64,000 nt of DNA from Bacillaceae bacterium (GTDB lineage: Bacteria > Bacillota > Bacilli > JACDOE01), in the NCBI GenBank assembly GCA_017656255.1, contig JACDOE010000003.1, positions 126,457 through 190,456 on the forward strand. Reading direction: 5' to 3'. Shown piece after piece: positions 19,638 to 27,587 of this stretch. Below the pieces are notes generated by a model. It was not told where the DNA came from, ran no database searches, and saw only the letters and a list, made by a program, of their open reading frames with translations. Positions within the stretch are counted from its first letter, which is position 1; every line of letters starts with the position of its first letter. Made by a program: the position numbers and the translations under genes.

Positions 19638-20060
19638 TTATTCAACCCTTATTGTTGTTTTTATTGAAATTTTTTGTTCCGGAGATATAAGACTGGACAG
19701 CCCGGGAGAATATAATTTCATAGGATAAGAAATAAACACTGTCATATATTGTCCGGATACCGGTCCAGACAGTAAATTTCCTGATTGATCATGATATGTA
19801 ACAGATGGTTCTAATAATGTTGAATCCTCGACAAGAGCGTTCGTTTCAATATATTCAAGGATTTGCGTTTCTGTTGCTCCAAGACTGCCAATTCTGGCCG
19901 CATCCTGGCTTATAGAGGTTAAATGAAGAAAAGTAAAAAATAACCTTCCACCATCTATAATAATTAAAACAATTAAAAACAGGACGGGAAGCGCCAGGGC
20001 GAATTCGACCATTGACTGTCCCTTTTCATTTTTCCAAGACTTTTTTATCAACTTTACCAC
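19638..20060 (-). CDS. tadE: TadE-like pseudopilin
   Basis: TadE proteins are minor pseudopilins of the Flp pilus. The sequence KNEKGQSMVEFALALPVLFLIVLIII has the TadE processing motif (G then QSMVEFA) and hydrophobic helix. The start is uncertain: GTG 20060 overlaps the end of tadV, and TTG 20051 has GGGGTGG at good spacing. The upstream part of the longest frame lies in tadV and is excluded. Confidence 0.85.
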   Translation of the reverse strand: MVKLIKKSWKNEKGQSMVEFALALPVLFLIVLIIIDGGRLFFTFLHLTSISQDAARIGSLGATETQILEYIETNALVEDSTLLEPSVTYHDQSGNLLSGPVSGQYMTVFISYPMKLYSPGLSSLISPEQKISIKTTIRVE

Positions 20061-20569
20061 CCCCGCAGCCCGATTGTGATTACTGTTCCACATACGATCG
20101 CCACGCCATACGGATACATAACTGAGGAATAATCAGTGGCAACAACCGGTATTTTAATTCCTTTTATCCTTAACCATAGTGCGAGGAAAGCCCTTCCAAC
20201 ACGTTTGAATACCAACCAGTTTTTCTGGTACAGCACAATCCCCAGTGCAATGACCCCACCGGCAAGCGCCGTGTATATAAACGCATAAAAAACAAATGCA
20301 CTTCCTTTCAACGCACCGATCGTCCCCAGAAGCTTGACATCTCCAGCTCCCATCCCTCCCATCAAATAAGGAATAAGAAGGAGCCCTATCCCTGCAAATA
20401 ACCCGGAAACGGACTTGAATAATCCCGGTAAACCATATAAATAAAACGACATAATAAACGCGATTATGATGGCAGGAAACAAAACTTTATTATAAATTTT
20501 TCTTTCTTTTAAATCGGTAATTAAACTGATGGTGAGAACCAGGATTAATGTAGAATTGATGATGAACAC
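20054..20569 (-). CDS. tadV: Prepilin peptidase TadV/CpaA (A24 family)
   Basis: Integral membrane aspartyl protease that trims Flp prepilins. Both catalytic aspartates are in their expected context: SLITDLKERKIYN in the first loop and GGMGAGDVKLLG (GxGD motif) in the second. GTG 20569 is chosen because AGAGAGG lies eight bases upstream; it gives 171 residues and several hydrophobic segments. It is the first gene after the stem-loop that separates pilin genes from assembly genes. Confidence 0.9.
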   Translation of the reverse strand: MFIINSTLILVLTISLITDLKERKIYNKVLFPAIIIAFIMSFYLYGLPGLFKSVSGLFAGIGLLLIPYLMGGMGAGDVKLLGTIGALKGSAFVFYAFIYTALAGGVIALGIVLYQKNWLVFKRVGRAFLALWLRIKGIKIPVVATDYSSVMYPYGVAIVCGTVITIGLRGW

Positions 20570-20602
20570 AGGGGACACCTCTCTATCCCTTATTTAAAAT
20601 AC

Positions 20603-20648
20603 AGGTACAGCAACTGCCTCTTCACAGAAGCAGTTGCTGTTTGTACCT
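20603..20648 (-). terminator. Stem-loop between Flp pilin genes and tadV
   Basis: AGGTACAGCAACTGC (20603-20617) pairs with GCAGTTGCTG and GTACCT (20630-20648) with a three-base bulge; on the minus strand it is followed by TATTTTAAAT. The weak T-run suggests partial termination or a 3' stabiliser, which would keep pilin mRNA more abundant than assembly mRNA. Confidence 0.65.
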
Positions 20649-20667
20649 ATAAAATTAATTGGTGAAC

Positions 20668-20853
20668 TTACTCGATACTTCTAATTGCTGCGGTGGTTTT
20701 TTCAAACATTTCTCGGGTATCGTCGGATAAAATTAAAATGTAAGCCAATACAGTTAAGAAAGCAACCACTCCAACAGTGATTCCATACTCCGTCATACCC
20801 TGACCTTTCTCTTCATCCAGAAAGGCCTTAAGCTTGTCCAGCATAACAAACAT
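20668..20853 (-). CDS. flp: Flp family type IVb pilin, second copy
   Basis: A 61-residue Flp prepilin. The leader DKLKAFLDEEKGQ precedes the processing site G with QGMTEYGI, then a hydrophobic helix (TVGVVAFLTVLAYILIL) and a short polar tail. It is 11 bases after the first pilin gene. Compared with that copy the tail is more acidic (SDDTREMFEKTTAAIRSIE), so the two may have different roles in the fibre. Confidence 0.9.
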   Translation of the reverse strand: MFVMLDKLKAFLDEEKGQGMTEYGITVGVVAFLTVLAYILILSDDTREMFEKTTAAIRSIE

Positions 20854-20864
20854 GTCCAGTTTGA

Positions 20865-21047
20865 TTAGATGGAGTTCTTTGCAGTTTCAACAGTTGTTGT
20901 AGCTTTTTCAAACAGACCTGCGATCTGATCTCTGAATGCAAGCAGAGCTCCAATTGTCGCAATCGCAATTACCCCAAGAACCAAACCATACTCAGTCATA
21001 CCCTGTCCTTGTTCCTCTACTACCAGCGCTTTTAATTTGTTCATCAT
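20865..21047 (-). CDS. flp: Flp family type IVb pilin, first copy
   Basis: A 60-residue Flp prepilin, likely the major subunit: leader MMNKLKALVVEEQGQ, processing motif GMTEYGLVLG, hydrophobic helix VIAIATIGALLAF and tail ending VETAKNSI. GGAGAGATG lies upstream of the tandem start codons. The motif GQGMTEYG is the classical Flp signature. It lies between the DUF192 gene and the second pilin. Confidence 0.92.
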   Translation of the reverse strand: MMNKLKALVVEEQGQGMTEYGLVLGVIAIATIGALLAFRDQIAGLFEKATTTVETAKNSI

Positions 21048-21146
21048 GATACATCTCTCCTTTTAAAAGTTTTTAAAATTTATTTAAAGAAAATTTGTAA
21101 ACCCGATTATCATTATGATGTTAATTTCCTGATTATTGCCAATATT

Positions 21147-21515
21147 TCAAATATTCAGCACAGCTTCTTCATGTTGCAACACTTCCAGCCTGTCCCATAT
21201 TTTAATCTTATTCTTTTGAATCGTGCCGGCCGGAAGCTCAAGAACCTGGGACACATTTTCAAACTTTTTACCAACCCGGTTAGGCGGAAGATTCTCTTCA
21301 AGACCCATCACTCGACCTGTTTCATCCAGATAAACCACATCAATCGGAAATTTCATCATGAAGGTGTGTATGGATGAACATGGCCGAATCAACAACCCCT
21401 GTCCATTTTCCAGCCTCTCTTCGGGGATCAGACCCTTCAGCCTCTGGAAAAAAGATTGGGCGATTCTCACATCGTCGGCCACTTCTTTCCCGGATGCCTG
21501 ATTGATCACCTTCAA
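21147..21515 (-). CDS. DUF192 family protein
   Basis: A 122-residue DUF192 protein, marked by RLKGLIPEERLENGQGLLIRP-like sequence, then CSSIHTFMMKFPIDVVYLD and VLELPAGTI near the end. The family fold is a small beta barrel of unknown function; it is often found near Tad/Flp genes. It is the first gene of the transcript after the cyclic-di-GMP riboswitch. The start is TTG 21515 with GGGGGTGG seven bases upstream. No signal peptide is visible. Confidence 0.85.
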   Translation of the reverse strand: MKVINQASGKEVADDVRIAQSFFQRLKGLIPEERLENGQGLLIRPCSSIHTFMMKFPIDVVYLDETGRVMGLEENLPPNRVGKKFENVSQVLELPAGTIQKNKIKIWDRLEVLQHEEAVLNI

Positions 21516-21587
21516 TCATGTACCACCCCCATGTGCCATCATTTGAGAAAATACTTCCTTAATTGTTAATTTTTAAAAACGGTGGGT

Positions 21588-21621
21588 AAAAAAATTCCAC
21601 CTTCCTGCCGAAAGATGGAAT
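21588..21621 (-). terminator. Riboswitch-controlled intrinsic terminator
   Basis: On the minus strand a 12-bp hairpin, ATTCCATCTTTC (21610-21621) with GGAAGGTGGAAT (21594-21605) around GGCA, runs into seven T residues (21588-21594). An alternative fold pairs TGCCGAA-GGAATG from the aptamer's 3' end with CATTCC and TTCGGCA, which would consume the terminator's left arm. The two folds exclude each other, the usual form of an expression platform. Confidence 0.85.
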
Positions 21622-21638
21622 GCAACCTATCTGACATT

Positions 21639-21737
21639 CCTTCGGCAACTGGCTGGCGAATATCCGATCGACAGATATTGACGCCCCTTCCAGCTTTGCG
21701 CCCCTGGCTTTCACCAGGTTTGCCATTTGTCGAGAAG
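21639..21737 (-). ncRNA. Class I cyclic-di-GMP riboswitch (GEMM-I)
   Basis: The aptamer reads on the minus strand TCGACAAATGGCAAACC, then the hairpin CCTGG-TGAAAG-CCAGG with its GNRA loop (21703-21718), then GGGCGCAAAGCT, the conserved junction. A long P3 arm follows (CTGG/CCAG, GGCG/CGCC, AATATC/GATATT), then GTTGCCGAAGG closing the aptamer. These are the defining elements of GEMM-I. It lies upstream of the DUF192-flp-flp-tad operon. Because the 3' closing strand is also the antiterminator strand, ligand binding should favour termination (an OFF switch); that direction is inferred from the fold. Confidence 0.88.
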
Positions 21738-21754
21738 TATTTTCTCCTTGTCAC

Positions 21755-21784
21755 ATTTCAAATTCTAGCAGAGGAATTTGTCAA
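21755..21784 (-). promoter_or_regulatory. Possible sigma-A promoter of the riboswitch-pilus transcript
   Basis: Minus-strand TTGACA (21779-21784), 18-base spacer, TGAAAT (21755-21760). The -35 box is perfect and the -10 box matches four of six positions; it lies about 20 bases before the aptamer. Confidence 0.5.
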
Positions 21785-21875
21785 TGAAAATAGGCTTTGT
21801 GACGCATTTTTCCAAATGCCTGTAAAACCCTGTCATACCGGGAAAAATAAAAAAATTCAGGACGTAGGTCCTGAA

Positions 21876-23189
21876 TTATCTCTCAAACACCTGAGCGGTC
21901 ATCATCGCCTTGCTGACAAGGATTCCCTCATGATAAATCTCAATATCCACCTTTCCGAACTTGCGACTCACCTCTATGACTTTAGGCCGAATCTCAATTG
22001 TACTTTCGATTTGAACAGGTCTTAAGAAATAGACCGTAATGTTCTCCGGAACCATGTCTCCTTTCTTATACTGTCGAAGCGCCCGACAACCACTTTCGCT
22101 GATTAGTGTCGTCAACACGCCGCTTGACACCGTTCCGATCTGGTTGGTCATCTGCGGTGTCACTTCCCCGCGATAAAAAATACCCTCTTCCCCTTTTTCC
22201 TCATGAAAATGATTCATGATCAAATTGGTGAAGGTTTCCCCGATTTGCGGCTGTTTTTGGATATATTGCAGGGCTTTCAGCACATCCTGTCGACTGATGA
22301 TTCCCAGCAATTTTCGATGGCTGTCTACAACCGGCAACACGTCAATCCCTTCCCAGACCATCAGGTGCGCCGCTGAAGCAACTGAAACGTTGGGCATTGT
22401 CGTGATCGGATTTTTGGTCATCAATTTCTCAATGGGCAATTCGCGGTCTTTGGCGATTATATCCTTACTCGTAATAATTCCCTGCAATTTCAGATTTTCA
22501 TCAACAACCGGAAACCGGCTGTGCCCCGACTGTTCCGCCAGGGTGTGCCAGTCTTGCACTTTCTGATTGGTAAAAAGGTAATAGGTATTTTGGACGTCTA
22601 TTAAAATATCTTCGACAACCATAATCTCTTTTTTGATCAGACGGTCGTAGATGGCACGGTTGATCATCGCCGCTACCGTAAACGTGTCATAACTGCTTGA
22701 GATCAGGGGCAATTCAAGTTCATCCGCCAGTTTTTTCACTTCTTCACTGGCATCAAAACCTCCCGTGATCAAAACGGCTGCTCCGTGCTGCAGCGACAAC
22801 TTGTGCGCTTTATCCCGGTTTCCGACAATCAACAGGCTTCCCGCATCGACATAACGCATCATCGCTTCCAGTTTCATGGCACCGATGACAAATTTGTTCA
22901 GTGTTTTATGAAGCCCTTTTCTCCCACCCAGAACATGTCCATCGACAATATTGACCACTTCCGCGAAGGTCAGCTTTTCTATATTGTCTTTCACTTTCTT
23001 TTCAATCCGTACGGTCCCCACTCGCTCAATGGTACTGACCAGCCCTTTTGTTTCCGCTTCTTTAATCGCCCGATAAGCCGTTCCTTCACTCACATCCAGG
23101 TTTTTGGCGATCTGTCTGACGGAAATTTTGCTTCCTATATCTAAGTCTTCTATATATTTTAGTATCTGTTCATGTTTGGTCATCGTCAT
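21876..23189 (-). CDS. ytoI: YtoI: HTH-DRTGG-CBS-hotdog regulator
   Basis: A 437-residue multidomain protein: N-terminal helix-turn-helix (KISVRQIAKNLDVSEGTAYR), DRTGG domain (residues about 70-180), two CBS motifs (HSRFPVVDENLKLQGIITSKD and DVLPVVDSHRKLLGIISRQD) and a C-terminal hotdog domain (residues about 315-437). This order matches B. subtilis YtoI. CBS pairs usually bind adenine nucleotides, so it is probably an energy- or nucleotide-sensing regulator, but its targets are unknown. ATG 23189 is chosen over GTG 23198 because AGGTGG precedes it. Confidence 0.9.
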   Translation of the reverse strand: MTMTKHEQILKYIEDLDIGSKISVRQIAKNLDVSEGTAYRAIKEAETKGLVSTIERVGTVRIEKKVKDNIEKLTFAEVVNIVDGHVLGGRKGLHKTLNKFVIGAMKLEAMMRYVDAGSLLIVGNRDKAHKLSLQHGAAVLITGGFDASEEVKKLADELELPLISSSYDTFTVAAMINRAIYDRLIKKEIMVVEDILIDVQNTYYLFTNQKVQDWHTLAEQSGHSRFPVVDENLKLQGIITSKDIIAKDRELPIEKLMTKNPITTMPNVSVASAAHLMVWEGIDVLPVVDSHRKLLGIISRQDVLKALQYIQKQPQIGETFTNLIMNHFHEEKGEEGIFYRGEVTPQMTNQIGTVSSGVLTTLISESGCRALRQYKKGDMVPENITVYFLRPVQIESTIEIRPKVIEVSRKFGKVDIEIYHEGILVSKAMMTAQVFER

Positions 23190-23320
23190 CTTAACCACCT
23201 GCCTTTATCAGTATCGGTCTGTATCGTTCGTATGATTTCTCTCCGGTTTTTCATGCTGTATCAGTAACATTATATCTTTCTGTTATAGTGACAATCAACC
23301 GATTCATTGAAATTATAAAT

Positions 23321-23358
23321 AAAAAAACAGGCTGAACACGTAATCCCGCGCGGCCTGT
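23321..23358 (-). terminator. Intrinsic terminator of the 102-residue membrane protein gene
   Basis: ACAGGC/GCCTGT arms (23327-23332 and 23353-23358) with a 20-base loop, followed on the minus strand by seven T residues. Confidence 0.65.
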
Positions 23359-23406
23359 TATAGATGAAACACGACAAACTGTTTGATTTTATGATTCAAT
23401 CTCTCA

Positions 23407-23715
23407 TCACCATGATCTCCGGCGTACCCTTTGTCCCGGACCCGGACGAACAACACGAGGGCGATTTTGCATCATGCGATATCGCCACCATGATGCCTGC
23501 TGTTTTTTTCGATAGGCGCGCTGCTCTTCATATTCAACGCCCAGTGCATAATGAAGATTTGCTCCCACCACCAACAGCGCAAACAAAAGCCAGATCAGGC
23601 TGAAACCAGTCGCCTGATCCCCGATCCCCTGAAAGGGAAGTCGGGGAACTGCATAAAAAAGGAGGGTAAGTCCAATCATAAAACATGTCAGTGCCCGAAG
23701 TTTTTTTGATGTCAC
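23407..23715 (-). CDS. Small basic membrane protein of unknown function
   Basis: GTG 23715 with GAAAGGAG upstream gives 102 residues. Two hydrophobic helices (ALTCFMIGLTLLFYAVP and FSLIWLLFALLVVGANLHYAL) are followed by a strongly basic cytoplasmic tail rich in Arg, Tyr and Trp (YRMMQNRPRVVRPGPGQRVRRR). I recognise no family; the basic tail could bind nucleic acid or phospholipid head groups. It stands alone with its own terminator. Confidence 0.7.
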   Translation of the reverse strand: MTSKKLRALTCFMIGLTLLFYAVPRLPFQGIGDQATGFSLIWLLFALLVVGANLHYALGVEYEEQRAYRKKQQASWWRYRMMQNRPRVVRPGPGQRVRRRSW

Positions 23716-23878
23716 GGCAGATCTCCTTTCTAACCCTGTTTCTACTATATATATGCCAACAAAAATTGAAAACATCACTGTTCGACAGAAATAGTGGCAG
23801 GAATCCGGCTGATCGAGAGCGAATATTTTTTATGCGAATTTATTTATACTTATAAACCAAACGGAAAGGAATGATTGG

Positions 23879-25243
23879 ATGGACGCATTTTTAACCTGGC
23901 TGGAGGAATTTCTGAGTGACGCCAGTGATTTCGTCTGGGGACCCTACATGCTGACTTTGCTGGTCGGAACAGGTGTCTTTTTGTCAATTCGTTTGCGGTT
24001 CATGCAGTTTTCAAGCCTTCCCTATGCATTGAAACTCGCTTTTTCCCGAAATCAGGACAAAAAGTCGGAAGGGGATATTTCCCACTTCCAGTCATTGATG
24101 ACCGCTCTGGCGGCCACCATCGGTACGGGTAATATCGCCGGTGTGGCAACAGCTGTCGTAGCCGGGGGACCGGGTGCCCTCTTCTGGATGTGGGTCACCG
24201 CCGTGTTCGGTATGGCTACCAAATATGCGGAAGCCATTCTGGCGGTTAAGTACCGTGAAAAAGACGCCCGAGGCGAAATGGCCGGTGGACCGATGTATTA
24301 TATTGAAAAAGGACTGGGTTGGAAATGGCTCGGCATTCTGTTTGCCATTTTTGGATCCGTTGCTGCCTTCGGTATCGGTAACATGGTACAGTCCAATTCC
24401 GTGGCCCTCGCCATCCAGGGAAGTTTTCAAGTTCCGACCTGGATTACCGGCGTGATTCTTACGGTTTTGACGGCTCTGGTTATTCTGGGTGGAATTAAAA
24501 GCATCGGACGGGTTACAGCCTTTCTGGTTCCGTTCATGGCTGTCTTCTATATCATCGGTGGACTGATCATCATCCTGATCAATTTTGCTGAAGTTCCCGC
24601 TGCTTTCGCCCTGATTTTCCGTGAGGCGTTCACCGGGGAAGCGGTTGGAGGCGCCGTATTGGGACAGGTGATTCGTTACGGGGTTGCCCGCGGTGTCTTC
24701 TCCAATGAAGCCGGACTGGGTTCTGCTCCGATTGCAGCAGCTGCCGCCAAGACGGACATGCCGGGACGCCAGGCCCTGGTATCGATGACCGGTACGTTCC
24801 TCGATACCATCATCGTCTGCACCATCACCGGTCTGGTCCTGATCATGAGTGGACTGGTCGGCGGCGGGCTGGAAGGGGCCGAATTAACATCGGCCGCCTT
24901 TGACGAAATGCTTCCCGGCCCCGGAGGATGGCTGGTGACCATCGGATTGCTATTCTTCGCTTACTCCACGATCCTCGGATGGTCCTACTACGGTGAAAAA
25001 TGTTTTGAATATCTGTTTGGAGCCAATTCCGTATTCGGATACCGCCTTGTCTTTACGATCTTTGTCCTGATCGGGGCAACGGTTGAACTGGATCTGGTAT
25101 GGTTGTTTGCGGACGTGTTTAACGGCCTGATGGCGGTGCCCAACTTGATCGGCCTGCTGGGACTGTCCGGTGTCGTTGTCGCTGAGACTAAACGCTTCAG
25201 CGAGCAGCGTCAGATGGAAATGAAGCTGGCCGGCGACAGGTAA
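23879..25243 (+). CDS. Alanine/glycine:cation symporter (AGCS family)
   Basis: A 454-residue secondary transporter of the AlsT/DagA type that imports alanine or glycine with Na+ or H+. Family signatures are present: ALAATIGTGNIAGVATAV, GPGALFWMWVTAVFGMATKYAEA, GGPMYYIEKGLGWK and NEAGLGSAPIAAAAAKT. About eleven hydrophobic segments are evident. AAGGAATG precedes the ATG and a strong terminator follows. No glycine riboswitch was seen upstream. Confidence 0.93.
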   Translation: MDAFLTWLEEFLSDASDFVWGPYMLTLLVGTGVFLSIRLRFMQFSSLPYALKLAFSRNQDKKSEGDISHFQSLMTALAATIGTGNIAGVATAVVAGGPGALFWMWVTAVFGMATKYAEAILAVKYREKDARGEMAGGPMYYIEKGLGWKWLGILFAIFGSVAAFGIGNMVQSNSVALAIQGSFQVPTWITGVILTVLTALVILGGIKSIGRVTAFLVPFMAVFYIIGGLIIILINFAEVPAAFALIFREAFTGEAVGGAVLGQVIRYGVARGVFSNEAGLGSAPIAAAAAKTDMPGRQALVSMTGTFLDTIIVCTITGLVLIMSGLVGGGLEGAELTSAAFDEMLPGPGGWLVTIGLLFFAYSTILGWSYYGEKCFEYLFGANSVFGYRLVFTIFVLIGATVELDLVWLFADVFNGLMAVPNLIGLLGLSGVVVAETKRFSEQRQMEMKLAGDR

Positions 25244-25259
25244 AAGGTACGCCTGTTTG

Positions 25260-25290
25260 AAAGAGTCGATGGTAACCCCATCGGCTCTTT
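25260..25290 (+). terminator. Intrinsic terminator of the AGCS symporter
   Basis: AAAGAGTCGATGG (25260-25272) with CCATCGGCTCTTT (25278-25290), followed by TTCTTTTTCT. Confidence 0.85.
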
Positions 25291-25333
25291 TCTTTTTCTC
25301 TAATTTAGATGAACCGGGCTTCTGAAATTCTTG

Positions 25334-25362
25334 TTTACAAATGGAATCCCCCTCTCTATAAT
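25334..25362 (+). promoter_or_regulatory. Sigma-A promoter of the MFS transporter
   Basis: TTTACA (25334-25339), 17-base spacer and TATAAT (25357-25362), about 45 bases before the start codon. Confidence 0.8.
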
Positions 25363-25407
25363 AGGAATGTTTGGATCACTTAGTCCGTTCGGGGGGGAGG
25401 GTCCGAT

Positions 25408-26652
25408 ATGTTTGAATATTTGCGTCAGCTCGGTACGATGTCAAAAGGGGTCCGGCTTTTTTTATACAGTGAAGCCCTGCTGGGAATTGCTTTCGGACTC
25501 TATTCCCTGCTTTATAATCTCCATCTGCTTTCGCTTGGATTGGATGAAGCCGATGCCGGCAAACTGACATCACTGGGTACAATGGTCATGGCGGTGTCAG
25601 CAATTCCACTGGCAATCACGGCCGATCGGCTCGGGAGAAAAAAGGTGCTGGTGAGCGGCCTTTTCTTATACAGTCTGGGCCTTTTTGTCGTCGCATTTGG
25701 AAAGGATTATGCTCACTTTGTCAGTGCTCAGGTTTTATCCGCCCTGGGAGCATCGATGCTGGTCACCGTGGAGTTTCCCCTGCTGTTCGGATATTGCCGC
25801 ACCCGGCGTGAACAAACCCTGGCCTACAGCCTCGTATTTGCCGTGTTTACTTTTTTTAACGGGATGGGGACGTTTCTCGGCGGATTTCTGCCCCGTTATC
25901 TTCCGGAAGGCAGCACCATCTATCAATCCACGTTAATAGTGATGGCTGTCTTCGCCCTTTTGACCGGACTGGCCCGTCTGTTCCTTCCTGCCGATCAACG
26001 GAAACCTGGCCATTCAGTAAAGGCGGAGCGAAAGGGTTTAGCGGCTTTTATTCCCTCAAAAACCGTAATGATTTATGTATTTGGATCATTTTTGATCGGG
26101 ATTGCCTTTGCCCTGACCACCCCTTTTTATAACATCATCATTAAATTTCGGCTGGACTGGAGCGATGAATGGGTAGGGATCCTGATGACAGCTAACGGGT
26201 TGATCATGTTTCTCGGCTCTCTGTTAACACCTTATTTTCTGGAACAATTCGGCACAAGGAAAACGGCTTTCGGCGTATTAATCACAAGCGGCGGTCTTTC
26301 CCTGCTGCTTGGTACATCCATACCCACCGGTATGTTTGTAACATTTTTTCTGATTCGCAACGGTTTTTTTGTGGCGGTCAGCAACGTGCTCGAGGGCCAG
26401 GCGATGCAGGCCACCCCGGACGAAGAACGGAGTGTCCTGGGAGGGCTTCGTTCCGTGGGCAGAAGTGTGGGCTCTACCATCGGAGCCTACGCAGCGGGGA
26501 TCATTCTTGCAACGAAAAATTACACGCTCCCCTTTTTGCTGACCGGAGTCTCTCTCGCATTGATTCTCATTTATTTTGCGATCTGGATGATCCCTCATCT
26601 GGAAAAGGAAGAATCGACACCGGACCCGGAACAGAATATGTCCGTTTCATAG
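25408..26652 (+). CDS. Major facilitator superfamily transporter
   Basis: A 414-residue, about twelve-helix MFS protein. The loop 2-3 motif of the family is visible as ITADRLGRKKVLVSG, and the sixth-seventh helix linker is charged (DQRKPGHSVKAERKG). A second GRSVGSTIGAYAAG-type segment lies in helix 11. GGGGGGAGG precedes the ATG. The substrate cannot be deduced; drug efflux and sugar or metabolite export are all possible. Confidence 0.85.
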   Translation: MFEYLRQLGTMSKGVRLFLYSEALLGIAFGLYSLLYNLHLLSLGLDEADAGKLTSLGTMVMAVSAIPLAITADRLGRKKVLVSGLFLYSLGLFVVAFGKDYAHFVSAQVLSALGASMLVTVEFPLLFGYCRTRREQTLAYSLVFAVFTFFNGMGTFLGGFLPRYLPEGSTIYQSTLIVMAVFALLTGLARLFLPADQRKPGHSVKAERKGLAAFIPSKTVMIYVFGSFLIGIAFALTTPFYNIIIKFRLDWSDEWVGILMTANGLIMFLGSLLTPYFLEQFGTRKTAFGVLITSGGLSLLLGTSIPTGMFVTFFLIRNGFFVAVSNVLEGQAMQATPDEERSVLGGLRSVGRSVGSTIGAYAAGIILATKNYTLPFLLTGVSLALILIYFAIWMIPHLEKEESTPDPEQNMSVS

Positions 26653-26655
26653 GCA

Positions 26656-26684
26656 AAAAAAGAGCGGCGCTATATAGCGCCGCT
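26656..26684 (-). terminator. Terminator of ytkL: 22-bp perfect palindrome
   Basis: AGCGGCGCTATATAGCGCCGCT (26663-26684, written in two halves of 11) is a perfect palindrome. On the minus strand it runs into CTTTTTTT, so it ends the ytkL transcript; on the plus strand no T-run follows, so any effect on the MFS transcript is weaker. A second, looser hairpin (26694-26702 with 26728-26735, GGGGG/CCCCC) lies between it and ytkL. Confidence 0.8.
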
Positions 26685-26759
26685 TCATATAACTTAAGGG
26701 GGTTTTTCATCGTTACTTGTATAGTATCCCCCTAATGTTACAAAAATATTACAGCGAGT

Positions 26760-27452
26760 TTACAATTTCATTTTATCTCCGGGATTCAGCACCTCGCCGT
26801 CGATGCCTTTCTCCTTCAGACGGTTGACAAATCCCTGTCCATCCTGTTCAATCAGCGGGAACGTGTTGTAATGGATCGGCACCACTTTTTTCGCTTTGAC
26901 CCATTCCGCTGCATCGAGAGCATCCTCCGGCCCCATGGTGAAATTATCTCCGATGGGCAGGAAGGCCAGATCGATATCATGCCGTTCTCCGATCAGTTTC
27001 ATATCGCTGAACAGACCGGTATCTCCTGCATGGTAGATTGATTTGCCTTCAATCTCAAGTACAATTCCTGCCGGCATGCCCATGTAGATGATTCTTTGCT
27101 CGTCATCCACTGTCAGACCGGAGCCGTGAAAAGCCTGGGTCAGCTTTACCCGTCCGAAATCAAAGGTGTGGGATCCGCCGATATGCATCGGATGAACATT
27201 TAATCCCTGCCATCCCATATATGTAGCCAGTTCAAACGGGGCAATCACGGTCGCGTCATTGTTCTTCGCAATCTCTATCGTATCACCTACATGATCGCCG
27301 TGACCGTGCGTCAACAGGACATAATCCACCTTCACATCCCCCGGCTGCACGGAAGCCTTCGGGTTTCCGCTTAAAAACGGGTCGATGATCAGCGCGTGTT
27401 TTCCGGTATCAATCTGTACAGCAGCATGGCCAAGAAATTGAATCTCCATCAT
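26760..27452 (-). CDS. ytkL: UPF0173 metallo-beta-lactamase-fold hydrolase YtkL
   Basis: A 230-residue metal-dependent hydrolase of the UPF0173 family. It begins [13 protein letters not shown] and contains the zinc motif [16 protein letters not shown] and [12 protein letters not shown], with [14 protein letters not shown] toward the end. The fold is the metallo-beta-lactamase one; substrate unknown. Tandem ATG codons follow GGAGGAGG. In B. subtilis ytkL lies in the same chromosomal neighbourhood as ytoI. Confidence 0.92.
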   Translation of the reverse strand: MMEIQFLGHAAVQIDTGKHALIIDPFLSGNPKASVQPGDVKVDYVLLTHGHGDHVGDTIEIAKNNDATVIAPFELATYMGWQGLNVHPMHIGGSHTFDFGRVKLTQAFHGSGLTVDDEQRIIYMGMPAGIVLEIEGKSIYHAGDTGLFSDMKLIGERHDIDLAFLPIGDNFTMGPEDALDAAEWVKAKKVVPIHYNTFPLIEQDGQGFVNRLKEKGIDGEVLNPGDKMKL

Positions 27453-27523
27453 CGATAACCTCCTCCATATGTTCTATCTTTAGTTTTCCATGACTGAGCG
27501 AGTGAATCAAGCCCCTCTTTTTC

Positions 27524-27551
27524 ACCAGGCCCTATCAGCATTCATATTATA
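27524..27551 (+). promoter_or_regulatory. Sigma-K-like late sporulation promoter
   Basis: AC at 27524-27525, a 17-base spacer and CATATTATA at 27543-27551, matching the sigma-K pattern AC-N16/17-CATAnnnTA. It lies 37 bases before the first YheC/YheD-like gene, whose B. subtilis relatives are spore-coat-associated. The match is short, so the call is provisional. Confidence 0.55.
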
Positions 27552-27587
27552 CATTACACGAAAGCCTCTCTCGGAAAGGGGATACCT

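Noticed and set aside
23779-23878. Glycine riboswitch upstream of the alanine/glycine symporter
   Set aside because: The 100-base leader is too short for a glycine aptamer and lacks its conserved core.
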